Positions 13,401 through 25,130 of a stretch of 64,000 nucleotides of DNA are shown here, piece by piece (position 1 is the first letter of the stretch; every line of letters starts with the position of its first letter). Both the position numbers and the translations under genes were made by a program. Under the pieces are notes generated by a model. That model ran no database searches and was not told the DNA's origin. It saw nothing but the letters and a program-made list of their open reading frames with translations. This stretch comes from Phoronis australis (Eukaryota; Phoronida; Phoronidae), in assembly GCA_002633005.1 (NCBI GenBank), contig NMRA01000292.1, forward strand, positions 135,439-199,438, read 5' to 3'.

Positions 13401-16400
13401 TCTTTTGTTCAATAATTGACCGAGGACTGTTGTGTAAAACTAATCTTCTGTTTGAAAGTTGACAGATGACCCAATTCCGTTACATCATTACTTACTGGAG
13501 AGCAAGTATTAAGTCTGTAATATTTTAGCCATTGCTTGTTTTCCGGTATTAATTAATTTTGTGCATTTTAAAATCTTTTGAAAATTGATTCATTTTTGGA
13601 CTTTGCTTTTTATTTTTAAGTGAAGTTACCGTAAAACCTGCAAGTACAAAAGGCACTCAGAAATCGAGAGTGAGGTGTTTTCGTATATAAGTGACTCATA
13701 AGGATACCGCAGTTTGAAAATACTACCCATGTCGATTTGGAGGTTGTAAATTTTATTAGATAGTATTACTAAATTGATTGAAAAAGGGTAATAGTTACTT
13801 TGAGAGGTCCTGCTTTTTGAGAACCAATTTTCTCCACTGAATAATTGGCATCAGACTGGTTCTTAAAATGCGGGACCTCTGCAGATGACTGTTGGTGGTA
13901 CCCACTCCTACAATCGTAGATCTGCTTGGGTAACTATCATTGGTCATTTTGCCCATGGAGTTATCTCCCCATTGTATGCTAAACTTTGTCATGTTGTATT
14001 CTTGAATACCAATGTACAATAGGCTACTTATTAATTAGTGTTTAGGTTGACCAGTTTCCTTTTTGGAATTATGATTTTTGGACAAAACCTGTAAGTTGGA
14101 AGAAAGCATGAAGATGGCCTTGTTTCAAGCTTTGGCAATGTAAAATGAGAGAAAGTTCTTCTGTCAGATATATGAGAATCTGAAGCAAGATAATTCGAAA
14201 AGCTGCAATGCAATGGCAAGGAAAAATTGCCGGAGCTGTACAGTCAAGTGACCTAATTATCGGACGTTTTGGCACATTTTGCATTTTATTTAATTGAAAA
14301 TACTACGAATTGTTGTAAATTCTTGGCTGAAATAAAGACACAGAATTATTCTGTTACTATATCTTGTCACCGAAAGCCACATTTATGTTGACTGATCTTT
14401 AAAAAACACAAATAACAAACCTTCCGAGAACCTAAATATCGGACACCGAGTTTTCCCATACGCCACACCGCGGAAAACTGACTAACCAAGTAATGGTCGC
14501 GTGCACCTTGAAGCCAAATTTCAGCTCAAGTGTTTTGACATATATGCTGCTAGAACGAAGCTCCATTCACAGCAAAATTATCCATAAAATGAAATCTGAT
14601 GATAGTGCCAAGACGTTTCGATCTAAAGCACGGGCAAACTCAATGCAGTTTTTAGTATCTCCGTCTTTGCCTACTTGATATGACACCAGGGTTTGACTTG
14701 AGTTAAAAAGCAAACAAAAAATGAAACAGTGATGTATTGTCACTTCAATGAGATGATTTCAGTGTGGAAAAAGATTTTGTTATCAACTTTTACGACCGAT
14801 TTGAGGGTTTAAATTGCACTCTCTCTCGGTGAAATCAAAACAAGGCAACGCCAGGAAAAAACAAGACAGTGCTGCACATTGAATTTATTACAGCGGAACA
14901 AAGATTGGTGTCATTTATTTCTCAGATTACGCTTCAAGTACGATTTTATGTAATGTCCGATATTTAGTCCGTCCGATAATTAGGTACACTGTGTACAGTT
15001 TGTTGGGTGACTGTTTGCAGCCTAAGATACTGTGAATAACATGAGCTCAGTAAAACCTAACAAAAAGTCATTAGAAACAGTCTTCTTCGAACAAACTAGT
15101 ACTAAACCATTGCTGGTATTTAGTTATTTTGGTGCTAGATTTTTGGAGTGATCATTTGTGTTCACATATGGTGGACAATTGCTCTACATTTTGGTAGAAC
15201 TAGAAGGTTTATGTTGAGAGTGGAAAATTAATGTTATGTAGTACCTTATCGACAAGTCTGTCAAATATCTGACAAACTATAGATTTTATTTCCGTAAAAG
15301 TATATATTGGTATTCCTGAAAACGATTACTCATTCAATGTCATAATTATTCTGTCAAACGACACTCGGACATGCAATCCCGTACGAGATTGCTTGTTGTC
15401 AAACCCAGAAGTCTGAGACTGAGTTGAAAAGTCCACCGGAACCTCACGACAGGAAGCATTCTCAATAAAAAGCCAGTTTTAACAATTACCAGCTAACTAT
15501 AAGATGAAAAGTTGACATCTATTTCCGACCAGTAACAAAGTTAAAACAATCTGCCCGGATCGTCGAAATACTAAGTACTAAAAATCAGGAAGTTAACTGT
15601 TTTGTTATTACCTCCCCTGTCACCCTGATTTGCCCCCTCTCTTGACAGAACGGATAACTATAGTCTGCAAATTGGCGCGTTTAAAAAATAACCTCTTTAT
15701 TCATTATGAAAAAAGGGATCAAACTACGATTCGAGTGTTATAAAATGTTAAAATTTGAAATAAAATTGTTATTATGTTCTTATATTTAAATTGTAGCAAG
15801 TCTACTGACGTCTGTACGAGTTGTATAGCTTAATTTGAGAGTGTGTTGTCAGGTGAAGCAGAGTGGCGCAGTGGAAGCGTGCTGGGCCCATAACCCAGAG
15901 GTCCGAGGATCGAAACCTTGCTCTGCTAAAATTTTTTCTTTTTGTTTCGCGATTTCTGGAATGTTCTAATGCAACTGGAATATAAAACAGCAAGGATAGT
16001 TGCCATTCCACTTACTCTTGAATTATTTTCAGATGCACGAAAAGCATTTGTTGGAGTTGGACTCATTACCATGGATCTACGCATGAACATTCCTTTGTTA
16101 GAAAAAGGTAAAGAGAATACCATTTGTACATAGATATTTTGTGGCAGTGCCCGCAGACAAGAGAGAACTGATCTGGATTGACAGGTCATTGATATTGTAA
16201 TAGCTATATAAATTTATTAGTTCAAAAATAATTTTGCCATCAAAATAAGCAGTATTTGTTATTGTTTGTTGTTGTGCTATGCTCAAATGTATTGTGGCGT
16301 CTGTGTTAGACTATTAGGTTTATTCATTATTTTGTCTTTTAATTTTATTAATAATTTCATTTGAATTTTGACTAATCTAGAACTAAAATCTTACTTTAAA

Positions 16401-19400
16401 AAATTCATAGACAAGGTTTTGTTAAGGCTGATCATTCATAAGACTGCATCAATACATTTTTTCTGATTGTATAATTTTTAAATTTTGATGACTATGGACG
16501 ACTACTGTTAACTCTTAGTGGGTGAATAATTGTTTTTCTCTTTTTGATGTGTTTATTCTGTTTTTACCCTGTCAGATTATAACAGCATGAGTAAATTCCT
16601 CAATCGGATCCTGGGCGTGGAGGTGGAACTTCAGAACTGCATCTTTCAGTTCTTCACCGACACATTGGAGGCTGTCATTCTTCAGGCTAAAAGAAACGGA
16701 AAATGGGACATGGGGATTTTGGGTAAGTAGTATATGGTAGCGTATTTTATAGGCCTGTGTTTCGTTACGTCATCGTCGGATGTCGGTAAAAATTAAATTA
16801 AGCCGAGGCAATTTTTTTATAAATTGTGTGAATATTACATTTGTTACAACACCGATGATTGTCAGCAAAATATAAAGGCAATTTTTCACAACAGGTGGCA
16901 GTCATTTTAAATGACTGACAAGAGTAATGTGTAGTGTCTTCATGTGTCACCTTCACCATCAGTACCTTTTCCTGACCGACCGTACTAAATGTGCACTTTT
17001 CTTCCCCGTTTCCCTGTATGAAAATTTTGATGTTTTTGTTGGTCAATACTTATTTTCATTATGATCTTCATGTGTGCTTTAATTTTAAGTGCTTGTGTTA
17101 GTCTGTTCATTAATGTTGGAAAAGTTAAAGCAACTTTTGATCCATCACTGAGTTAATTAATGCTGTAATGCCTCGGTAGATCATCAACTAAATAAATTTG
17201 CTGTGCTTACAAACTACCAGAGGTCTTGTGGTCAGGGCTTGGAATTTTCCTCTGCTACGAGGATTTCCTCTTTTTTGGTTTTGATTTCCTTGTATATTAA
17301 ATTCCAACTTCCTATTTTTTCTGTTTCTTTTTTATCATTATTTTGACTTTATTCATGCAAAAACATTCATTTCAGTTAAATTTTACCACAAAAAATATTT
17401 CTATCACTTATTAAAGCCTATTTATTTGTGGAACGATACGTTACCTGGAAAAATTTCCCCCTTTTGTCATTGGTCATTATAAGTCCCGTGTGATATTCTG
17501 AGCTCAGCAGAACCAATCAGCTCAACAGAACTAATCACAGCAATTATATTAACGAGTGCGAGAAACTGAGGAATGATTAACAGTCTCAAGTTAGTCTATT
17601 CTCCGGCTTTATCAGCAACTTGACTTCCAAGTCAAAGTGAAATTCTTCTTTCAAAACTTGTTTATGTGTGATAGGTTTATCATGGTTTTCCCAATATTTT
17701 CGCTAAACGTGCTTTAGAATTTAGATGCCTCTTAGTTCTTCAGTTGAAGTGGAGCATATTTTATAGAACTTTGTAGATTAGTTTGGGTCCATAATGTTTA
17801 AGTCAATGTTTTGTTACAGATCTCGGCTCAGGTAGTGAAAACGTAAAAGTACTAGACTGTCGACAGTTTGTGGCAAAGTTCAGCGGTGGATCTGCCAGAA
17901 CTGAACTACAAACGGTAATGCATAATTAAAGTTAATTAATTCGTTATTCAGCTCATTTTTTACTTCCAACAGATAAAAATATTTTGCAAAAATGAGCACT
18001 ATATGGGTTGACGGGGTTTACTTCAATTTCTGGCATTCCCACAAAGCCTTTTTTGTGCGGAGATTTCGTTAAATGTTAGATTTTCTGTGTTAAAAACTTG
18101 CAGCTGAAATGTAATACCAAGTACTAATGGACAATCAACTTGGGTCTTCTATCAAAAATACAAACTTTTGTTTCAGATCACGTACCATGATTATAAAATC
18201 TATCAGTATCACATTTTGTTCCTTATTCCGTTTAATAGTAATTTCTAGGTTTGAGGAGAACTGACAGTAATGCCAGTTGTTTTACTGCAACACATTTGAA
18301 TGAAGCAAAGGATAAGGAACCGGCAACACAGAGCAAATACTCTTGAGAAGAATGCCATTTTTGACATCAGAATATGGTTTATAGTGACTTTTCATTTCAT
18401 ATATTTATTTATTATTTATTTAAGGTTCTTTGAAATACTGCCAGCTATTACTAGATGAATTGTTTTGTTTGTTTCAGATCAGTGTAGAGCGGGGAATGTC
18501 GTGGCAGGAAGCATTGGATTTGTGGCGAGAAAACTCGGGACCTGAGGACGGTTTCTACGTCTCCAGTCAAGTGAGAATGCTATTGACATGGAGTACAACA
18601 TAAGTCAGACGAAGTTTAGCAATGTGGTTGTTCTAGTTTGTTTACTCGGCCCATCAGATAAATTGTATTTTGCCTTATTCGAAAAAAATTCTCTGCCCAA
18701 TTAGATCCGATTTTATATGCAAGTTCTGTTGTATTTTGTTTGTAATAAAAAATTGTCTCTGCTCAAAATTCCAACAGGGCATTATATTGAAGAACCGTTG
18801 GAAATCTCAGTTTAATAGAATCCTATTATGGGAATCAAATAAAATTGATTCAAACAAGATTTCTTTCCTTTTACAGTCTAAGCTTAGTAAGAGCACAGCT
18901 GTCCTGGCCATCGCCCTGTCTGGTTCCAAAGCGAGGCGAGAGAAGTTGTACCACATCTACCGACCAAACACGGGCCGCCAGTTAAGGGCAGAGACACTAG
19001 TGAACATCAAGAAGAAATACAGAAAGGTACCTGGCTGAATAAAATAAATCGCTCGGTGTCGTGGGAGGTCATTCATGTGATAGCAGCGCTTTTAATCACT
19101 CCCCTGAAGTAATTTTTTCATCATGAATCTCTTGTTGGCAGGCTTTTTTGAAGGATAGTCAGCGTTTTATATGTTTTTCACTGCAATTCATTTGCGAATG
19201 GAGATTTGTGACCCCAAAAGACAACTGAGTTGGACTTTGTCTGTCTTGTATTTGTTTTTTCAAAATTGCAAACTTTGACATTACATGATTGAGAATGGCA
19301 AGTTGTACAGAATATATTTGGATACCTTTTCAGTCATGAGCTTTCAAGTGTTGACTATGAACATTCTAAAACCATTGTTAGTTTATTTATTAAAACCTCA

Positions 19401-22400
19401 GTGTTTGCCAGAGGCTTTGAGTTTTTTGGTGCCCTTAAACAAAAGATGCAATTTTGATATGATGTAAGATATGAAGAAATAAAGACTACTTTTATTGAGT
19501 TTCATTTCCTTGAAATTCCTTTAATATTTCCACGATAAAAGAACCATCTTATTTTGCCTCATTTTCCAATATTGATTGGCGCTACATTCTCTGCTAGGGT
19601 AATGATTTCTGGATGGAAAGAAATTGAATTGAGCCTCAAAATTTTGGAAGGGGTCCCGGTGTGTTCATGGGGTCCCGGTGTGTCCATGGAGTACTGGCGT
19701 GTCCATGAGTTCCCAGTGTGTCCATGTGGCCCCAATGTATCCACGTGGCCCCTGTATGTCCATGTGGCCCCAGTGTGTCCATGTGGCCCCAGTGTGTCCA
19801 TGTGGCCCCAGTGTGTCCATGTGGCCCCTGTATGTCCATGTGGCCCCTGTATGTCCATGTGGCCCCTGTATGTCCATGTGGTCCTGGTATGTCCATGTGG
19901 ACCCAGTGTTTGCAGGTGCAAGGTGAAGACTGGGTCTTTAAAGTGATCAATTTTGAATTATTGTTGATTATTTATTTTAAATGTTAGGGAAATTGATTTA
20001 GAATGGGACTCTGGGGTCTGCTTCATGAAAGTGACTTGTGACTTAAGACAGAAAGGTGGTCTTATGCTCCCATGTCACAATTGATGAAAAAAATTGAGCA
20101 CAGCATAGTCTAGAAATAATGTATAGAAACTATCTCAGTAATTAGCGGAGACTTTGCACTTTTGTTCAAGTGAGATTCAAGTGTTTTTGAGAAATAATTG
20201 TGTGGAGCATAAGACCACATTTGTGACTTGACATGAAATTCATGAAACAGACCCCTGATGTTTGTAGTTGACATTTGATGGTGTGATAGCATTTATTCTC
20301 ATAAGGGAACACTTGAGGTGCACTTTAATGCATTTGATGCATCACATTGGTCTTAAAATGTACAAAACAGTGGGTGAATGGATGGTATCTAGAGGGACTT
20401 TTGTCAATATTGTGAACCAACGATAATTTATCAGAAAAACTATATTAATTTGTTACTGAATGTTCAAAGGTTAGAGAAGTGGTGGATTAGTTATCACGCC
20501 CGCACATTGTCACGATAATGACCTGTTATGTAAAAGGCGTCTCTTGTTGGAACAGAAGATCACCACGACAGTTCAAAAGCTCAATTCACATGAGGGTTGT
20601 TGTGCTCTAGCAACGAAACTGTGGGAAGAGAACTACTTCACACAAAGGTTTAAGAAGTGTTCTCATATCTGTTAAATAATACATGCCTGTGTTGGCCTGT
20701 GTAGTGAGTGAATGCAATAGACACTAAGTTCACTGCTGTCTCCTTCCTAGATGGTAGCTGATCAAGCCCAGCCCTTGTGGACAAATCAGTATGAAGCCTC
20801 AAGTTATACTTGCAGTCATGCATTTTGGTAAGTTCATCAAGTTGAAGATTGAAGACAATACATGCACAAGGCTTTTATTGTACAAAGGCTACAAGTTGTG
20901 TTGAAAAGGTTCTCTCACTTTTATTGTACCAAGGGTACAAGCTGTATTGAAATGGTTCTCTCACTTTCAACAAAACCATAAATTTGTAGCAATCAATGTC
21001 TTTATATTAAGAGTTTGTTTGTTCATTCCGGATTTTAGACGTGTATCTTTCTATATATTATGGTAAAAAATTGAAAAGTAACAAATTTTAGTCTATATAG
21101 TGAATGGCAACATGCCATACTTTAAATTTAAGATCAAAGGTTCCGAAAGTAGGTAACAGTGCTTGCACTTAAGGCAGGCTGTATGTGGTCTTGTTTTCTC
21201 TCCAGTTAAAAAACTACCAACAGGTGTCGCTGAGATGGCTCCTCATATGGTAAAATATCACCAAGTTGGGACAAAGTAATTGCTAAAGATATCATTTTAG
21301 CTGTAGCACTGAGCTTGAATGTGGAATGCATTAATTTGGTGCTGCATATCTTTTAGGAAAAAAATTGAGGAAAAGAAAATTTCACTTTCCACTATGTTGT
21401 GTCCCATGCTGGTGAGATTTTACTGTTAATATTAAACTTTCAATGACACTAGTGTCGTGCGAGTTTGTTTAGATCACACAAGTTTGCCAATTATCTGGGT
21501 ATCACTGTACATTAATGCCACCTACAGTCAACACCTAGCTTGGATGGAGGTCTAATTCTAATACAGTGGAATTTAACAGCGTTTTTTATAAAGTTTCTTC
21601 TCTATGATCATGCTGTCAAATCACCTTTGTGTTTGATGATATGTTTGAAGGATTTGTGTGAACAGTCGCTTAATGTTGGTGAATATTGAATGAAAGAAAT
21701 TGGGGTTTGTATTCATCAACACTGAGGTCGCTTTTGTGTCCTCACAATGCTATAGGACTACGTGATTGTTTATTGTTTCTTATTCAACAATTCAGCTTCG
21801 GCGATCAACCACATCACTAGTGAGGTCTCCGGCTTATTCGCAAAGCTCGCCTTCTACTAATGTGACTTGAATGTGATTTCACTGGACTTGCAGGAAACTT
21901 GCCCTGTGTAACAGGCCCCTAGTCACGTGATTGAACCATCTTTCATTCATCAGTGGTTGACCTTATTATCCCAAGGCCTATTTTTATCACCCTGACCTAT
22001 ACACCTGAAGTGGCCTTCCAGTGTTAACATGATGTCTTTATTTCCTACTTAGGAAAGGCAACTGCAAGCGCATTACTCTGGGTCTTTCATGTGAAATAGG
22101 GCTGCGCACACGCACCTACCACGTCCTTAGTGGCAGTGTTCTCAGCGTGTGGAGCAAGGTGGAGAGCGTGCTCACCTCCATGCCAGGGGGACACAACTCC
22201 AAGATGCAGATTGTACGGTTACGCACGGAGGATGGGAGGAGGATTGTGGGTAAGCGGCATGATATGCTGATTCGTTGCTTATTTATGTGTGTGTGCCAAC
22301 ATAAAAGTAACAGTAGTTGAGAGCCTAGCAGTTGCAGGTGTATCTTGTTTCATTGAAGCATATCAACATCCTGTCATTGCCCACAGGTTTGTATATTAAG

Positions 22401-22858
22401 TAAAGGCTAAATATCTGGATAAAATTTATTAGAAAATACATTTTTATAAGAGGTGTTTCTCTAGTCATTGAAGCTGTATCATCTATTTTACAGGCAGTTT
22501 AATTCCTAGCAACTGTGTCGAGCCACTGTGCAATGTGTTACGACTAGACGAGTCATTCACTGAAGTCAAGGAACCCCCACGACCACCGCGCCCTCCATCC
22601 CACGTTGTTCACAAGCCCCTACAGAGGGCACCTTACCAGCCGCCAACACCACTTTCCATGACGGAGAAAACAGAAGATGTGAAACTGGAGGTGAAGCCGG
22701 TTAAGTCACCATCTCCTCCTCATCAACATCACATATTTGACGTGTCCAGTGACGAAGAGGATCACAAAGAGACTCCTCCCCCAGAAGCAACAGATTCCTC
22801 GACGACGGAGACTAAACCAGAAGAGTCAAACTTCCTCAGCATGCCCCTACTTGTGTAG
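1343..22858 (+). CDS. SBNO: Strawberry notch homolog (SBNO), C-terminal 1034 residues, 22 exons
   Basis: Strawberry notch proteins are nuclear DExD/H helicase-like co-regulators acting downstream of Notch and EGFR signalling in flies; vertebrates have SBNO1 and SBNO2. Exons: 1343-1478, 2126-2231, 2930-3083, 3321-3503, 3723-3817, 4258-4415, 6139-6321, 6495-6668, 7399-7562, 8049-8180, 8589-8724, 9748-9860, 10112-10183, 10680-10779, 16033-16107, 16576-16722, 17820-17914, 18478-18570, 18877-19026, 20751-20827, 22053-22249, 22494-22858. Every junction is GT-AG and phase-compatible. The total is 3105 nt, 1034 codons plus TAG. The translation follows SBNO family proteins almost without gaps: DECHKAKN, then [17 protein letters not shown], then [11 protein letters not shown], then GRRIVG. 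It is 5' truncated by the window edge. A single such gene in an invertebrate would be ancestral to SBNO1/2; the match looks closer to SBNO1. Confidence 0.97.
1572..1648. repeat. (CA)n dinucleotide microsatellite
   Basis: About 38 uninterrupted AC units lie in the SBNO intron between exons 1 and 2. The long ORFs of alternating Cys/Val on either strand here come only from the repeat. Confidence 0.98.
4720..5091 (-). repeat. Dispersed GTCGCCAA-family repeat, copy 1
   Basis: Read on the minus strand from 5091, this begins GGCTCGACACTTAGCATAAC and continues with blocks like CACCAAATGCCATTTGGCAAA. The same order of blocks occurs at 52226 in a FANCJ intron, and related ends occur at 56401 and 38370. 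The exact right edge is uncertain. It is likely an old nonautonomous DNA element. Confidence 0.5.
5863..6143 (+). repeat. 31-bp minisatellite, nine copies, containing a splice acceptor
   Basis: ATGGTTGTAG recurs at exactly 31-bp spacing from 5881 to 6129, nine times. Each unit contains GGTTGTAG|GTGATCG, and the last unit supplies the acceptor of SBNO exon 7 at 6137-6138. Units differ only at a few sites (taaatg or taactg, gatcg or gattg). Confidence 0.97.
6139..6668 (+). CDS. SBNO: SBNO exons 7-8: low-complexity charged linker
   Basis: These exons encode window residues 278 to 396: a lysine-rich start ([10 protein letters not shown]), a serine/acidic stretch ([20 protein letters not shown]) and another lysine-rich stretch ([13 protein letters not shown]). 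SBNO proteins carry a disordered linker of this kind between the two helicase halves. It is the least conserved part of the gene. The exon-7 acceptor at 6137-6138 is the last unit of a 31-bp tandem repeat. Confidence 0.85.
7399..10779 (+). CDS. SBNO: SBNO exons 9-14: helicase C-terminal half with motif VI
   Basis: Window residues 397 to 635. [12 protein letters not shown] and MTGRKGRVV precede [11 protein letters not shown] (motif V region) and [17 protein letters not shown], which carries the QxxGRxxR arginine-finger motif VI. The motif is split by the intron between 8724 and 9748. [16 protein letters not shown] and [18 protein letters not shown] follow. Only here and in exons 1-6 is the ATPase chemistry recognisable, and the residues expected for it are present. 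Confidence 0.95.
12062..12137. repeat. 38-bp tandem duplication
   Basis: Two perfect 38-bp units start at 12062 and 12100, each beginning CCCATGCATTCAGCCACCCT. This is a recent local duplication inside SBNO intron 14. Confidence 0.95.
14241..14993. mobile_element. TA-flanked nonautonomous TIR element (Tc1/mariner/pogo-like MITE)
   Basis: The left end reads TA then CAGTCAAGTGACCTAATTAT and CGGAC. The right end, reverse complemented, reads TA then CACAGTGTACCTAATTAT and CGGAC. The duplicated dinucleotides are TA at 14239-14240 and 14994-14995. Further ATCGGAC motifs lie inside both ends. There is no transposase: the longest internal ORF (14493-14678) is featureless. TA duplication and this TIR style fit the Tc1/mariner superfamily; the exact family is inferred. 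Confidence 0.75.
15857..15928 (+). tRNA. Initiator tRNA-Met (CAT)
   Basis: The 72-nt sequence folds as a full cloverleaf: acceptor AGCAGAG/CTCTGCT (perfect), D stem GCGC/GCGT, anticodon stem CTGGG/CCCAG with loop CCCATAA, T stem CGAGG/CCTTG, discriminator A. Initiator marks are the A1:U72 pair, three G:C pairs next to the anticodon loop, and the T loop ATCGAAA in place of TTCRAAT. A T6 pol III terminator follows at 15932-15937. There is no intron and no encoded CCA. The T stem differs from the human initiator (GATGG/CCATC). It lies in SBNO intron 14, same strand, 104 nt before the exon-15 acceptor. Confidence 0.96.
15932..15937 (+). terminator. RNA polymerase III T-run terminator of tRNA-iMet
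   Basis: TTTTTT begins 4 nt after the discriminator base, followed by CTTTTTG. This is the usual pol III stop. Confidence 0.85.
16033..22858 (+). CDS. SBNO: SBNO exons 15-22: SBNO-specific C-terminal domain and tail
   Basis: Window residues 636 to 1034. The conserved blocks are [64 protein letters not shown] and [12 protein letters not shown], in family order. Exon 22 adds a proline-rich tail (PPRPPRPP) and an acidic FDVSSDEED segment, then stops at TAG 22856-22858. The tail is not obviously conserved with vertebrate SBNO1. The core matches SBNO1 more closely than SBNO2. Confidence 0.94.
19652..19910. repeat. 19-bp minisatellite, about 13 units
   Basis: The unit is close to TGTGTCCATGTGGCCCCAG. 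The first three units are degenerate and the middle ones nearly identical. Because 19 is not a multiple of three and the unit has no stops, all frames stay open on both strands, giving spurious ORFs such as 19554-19946. It lies in the SBNO intron between exons 19 and 20. Confidence 0.96.
20872..20969. repeat. Imperfect tandem duplication (about 50 bp)
   Basis: Two diverged units share TTTATTGTAC, CTACAAG or GTACAAG, and GGTTCTCTCACTTT. They lie in the SBNO intron between exons 20 and 21. Confidence 0.75.
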
Positions 22859-23917
22859 CCCTGTTCAAGATGTGCCGCTCCATATTGACTGTAGAGCTAG
22901 GTGCAGCTGGCTCTCCATGTTGCAGTTGCCGAGCAGTGGTTTCTCAGGTTAAACATTGCTGCAATCAATATGTTGTTGGTATGAAGACGCAGTTTGATTT
23001 TGTTGTTCAAAAAGCACAGCCAGCCTTTCATTTTCTCCTAAAACTAATTCTTGTAATCTAGCTGCTCTTGAATTTAGTATAAAATTTGTTCTTCGACTGG
23101 TTATGTAGCTTCTTAGCAATTGTTCGAGAAGGATCTGCATTATCTTATTTGTCAGAATTTCTCCTCCCACTGTGATGGGGAAAAGTGCCATTTTAAAAAT
23201 CTTGTTGTCTTATGTTTAAGTGTTTGTGTTTAACACGATCAAGACCAACTGTTTTGTTTTTATAGTGTCAAGAATATGATCAGTGAATAATGATATGCCC
23301 ATAGTTCACTACAGAATGCATGTGACTTCGTCTTCTTGTAGCACGGTTATGAATCCATATGTCAAGCTTGTGGAAACTAAGTATATTTTGTTGATGTCGG
23401 AGAGTATGATTGGGTGTACTTTGGGCCCTGTTGCACTGATGTTGCTCCCAGAATGTCCATGCCTGTCTTAACATTTTGATGAAACTGTCTGGGAATGGGC
23501 AACTTTGGACAAAAACATGCTTCGAATGCAACATCATTCGCAAGGAATTTTATCCTTGTAGTTGGTTTGCACTCGTTTTTTGTCCCAGTTTTGAGATCAT
23601 TCTGAGAACTGCCTTTGTTTGACAGGAGCCTTAGTTTAGGCGACGCACAATGATTTCATGTCAAAATGATCCGTTCAGTAAAAGTCCTGCGTGGAGTTCG
23701 AGGCTAGGTCACTTTTACATGTTTATCTATTTGAAGAGCCAGATGAGCTATATGTATTGCATACTGACATAATACATGTTGTTGGTGTGATTGTAACCAG
23801 ACATGGTCACACATAATGTCTATTGTTTTGTGAATGTAAATAAGATACTATGGCATCCGTTTATGGTAGAATCGTCTATGAAGACTTGCGCGTTGATGTT
23901 CACTCGTAAGCGAATTA

Positions 23918-24205
23918 CAAGGGTACTATAGAATCATATGCATGAGCATCGCATCTCATGTACAAGGCACCTAGGAACCTATTAATCATGCATGCGAGCC
24001 CAAAAATCATGCTCTTTATCATTTGGTGGTTCATGCGTCAGATTCGGATGCTCGTGCGTATGATTTGTGTATGTGATTCTTATGGTTCGTGCTCAGGATT
24101 TTTGTTCATATTCGTGACTTTTGGGTTCATGTGCATGATTCTTAAGTTCATAGATGGTTCATGCGTTAGATGCAATGCCGTGCGTATGATTCTATGGTAC
24201 CCCTG
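23918..24205. mobile_element. Fold-back MITE in the SBNO 3' UTR
   Basis: The left end CAAGGGTACTATAGAATCAT and the right end, reverse complemented CAGGGGTACCATAGAATCAT, form inverted repeats. AATTA flanks both sides (23913-23917 and 24206-24210) as a 5-bp target duplication. The 288-bp interior is rich in degenerate ATGATTC/GGTTCATG motifs and codes for nothing recognisable. Confidence 0.8.
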
Positions 24206-24611
24206 AATTAGCTAATGTAATGTTAAAGTGGATTGCAATTTTTATAAAATTAGTTGTTAAGATTGTTAAGATTTCAGTTTAAGCTCAGTTATTGTGCCCG
24301 ATGACGAATGAAAATGTTTCCTTTGCAGTGCTTGTTGTTTGAGGAGTTAGGAATTTTTTTGTACGGCAAGGGTCTTTTGAAGAAGTGTGGTGGTTGTATT
24401 TAAAGAACTCGCCTGTAGTGTCTGGTTAAGTTAGTCTGTCAGCACATAAGGTCGCATGGTTGCTAAGCACTTCCATCCTGTTAATGAAATGAATCTACTG
24501 CAGTGGAAGGGCCCTCATGTAAAATTTATTCAAAGGTCGAGCAAAATTTAGAACTGGGCCTGGTCCAGGTGATAGACAGTATCGGGGTAGGCTGGTGAAT
24601 ACACTTGACTT

Positions 24612-24689
24612 GCATGAAACATTGGGCACTCACTGCCTGTGTAAACTAATGCATGAAACATTGGGCACTCACTGCCTGTGTAAACTAAT
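24612..24689. repeat. 39-bp tandem duplication
   Basis: Two adjacent identical units begin GCATGAAACATTGGGCACTC. They lie in the presumed SBNO 3' UTR. Confidence 0.95.
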
Positions 24690-25112
24690 GCTCTCCTATT
24701 TTACGTTTCCATGACAGCGACAGCTGTCTTCTTCACGGGTTGTGTACGGAACTTGTACAATCCCGACAGTGTTGGACTAACTGTTGGGTGTTTTTTGGTT
24801 TTAGACATCTGAATAGTCACAGAATTTCTGATTGGAATGAGTCAGTAGATTGCGGTTTGTTATCGTCAATCATCAGTTTTTCTTGAGTGAATTTCTTTGC
24901 CATTCCTTTCTATGAACTTGAATTTTGCTCGAATTTCACGATTCTGCAACTATGAAGTCTTATCATTTTATTTCCAAGGGGCACCGATTTATTCCATTGT
25001 GCTGTGTTAAGTTAGTGATACAGTGATTGTAACATACTACTGAACAGATGTTAAGTTGTTAGCTATACTGAAGACTTGTTATATTTATTGATTTCATTGT
25101 TTTGTATTGAAA

Positions 25113-25118
25113 ATTAAA
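25113..25118 (+). promoter_or_regulatory. Candidate SBNO polyadenylation signal (ATTAAA)
   Basis: ATTAAA followed within 40 nt by a GTTTTTTGTTG element. I saw no better AATAAA between the stop codon and here. Confidence 0.5.
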
Positions 25119-25130
25119 AAAGTTAAAACT

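Larger units (their letters stand above)
10780..16032 (+). other. SBNO intron 14 (5.25 kb)
   Basis: This is the largest SBNO intron in the window. It holds a 38-bp direct duplication (12062-12137), a TA-flanked TIR element (14241-14993) and an initiator tRNA gene (15857-15928). Elsewhere it is AT-rich with no coding exon I can support; the short ORFs have no recognisable domain. Confidence 0.7.
22859..25130 (+). other. SBNO: SBNO 3' untranslated region
   Basis: After the TAG at 22856-22858 no further exon is seen. The first reasonable polyadenylation signal is ATTAAA at 25113-25118, followed by a T/GT-rich stretch, so the 3' UTR may run about 2.3 kb. It contains a 288-bp fold-back element (23918-24205) and a 39-bp tandem duplication (24612-24689). 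Confidence 0.6.

Noticed and set aside
19554-19946. 130-codon ORF rich in Cys, Pro, Val and overlapping ORFs in every frame
   Set aside because: It is created by a stop-free 19-bp minisatellite; the repeated peptide changes with frame and there is no splice or start context.
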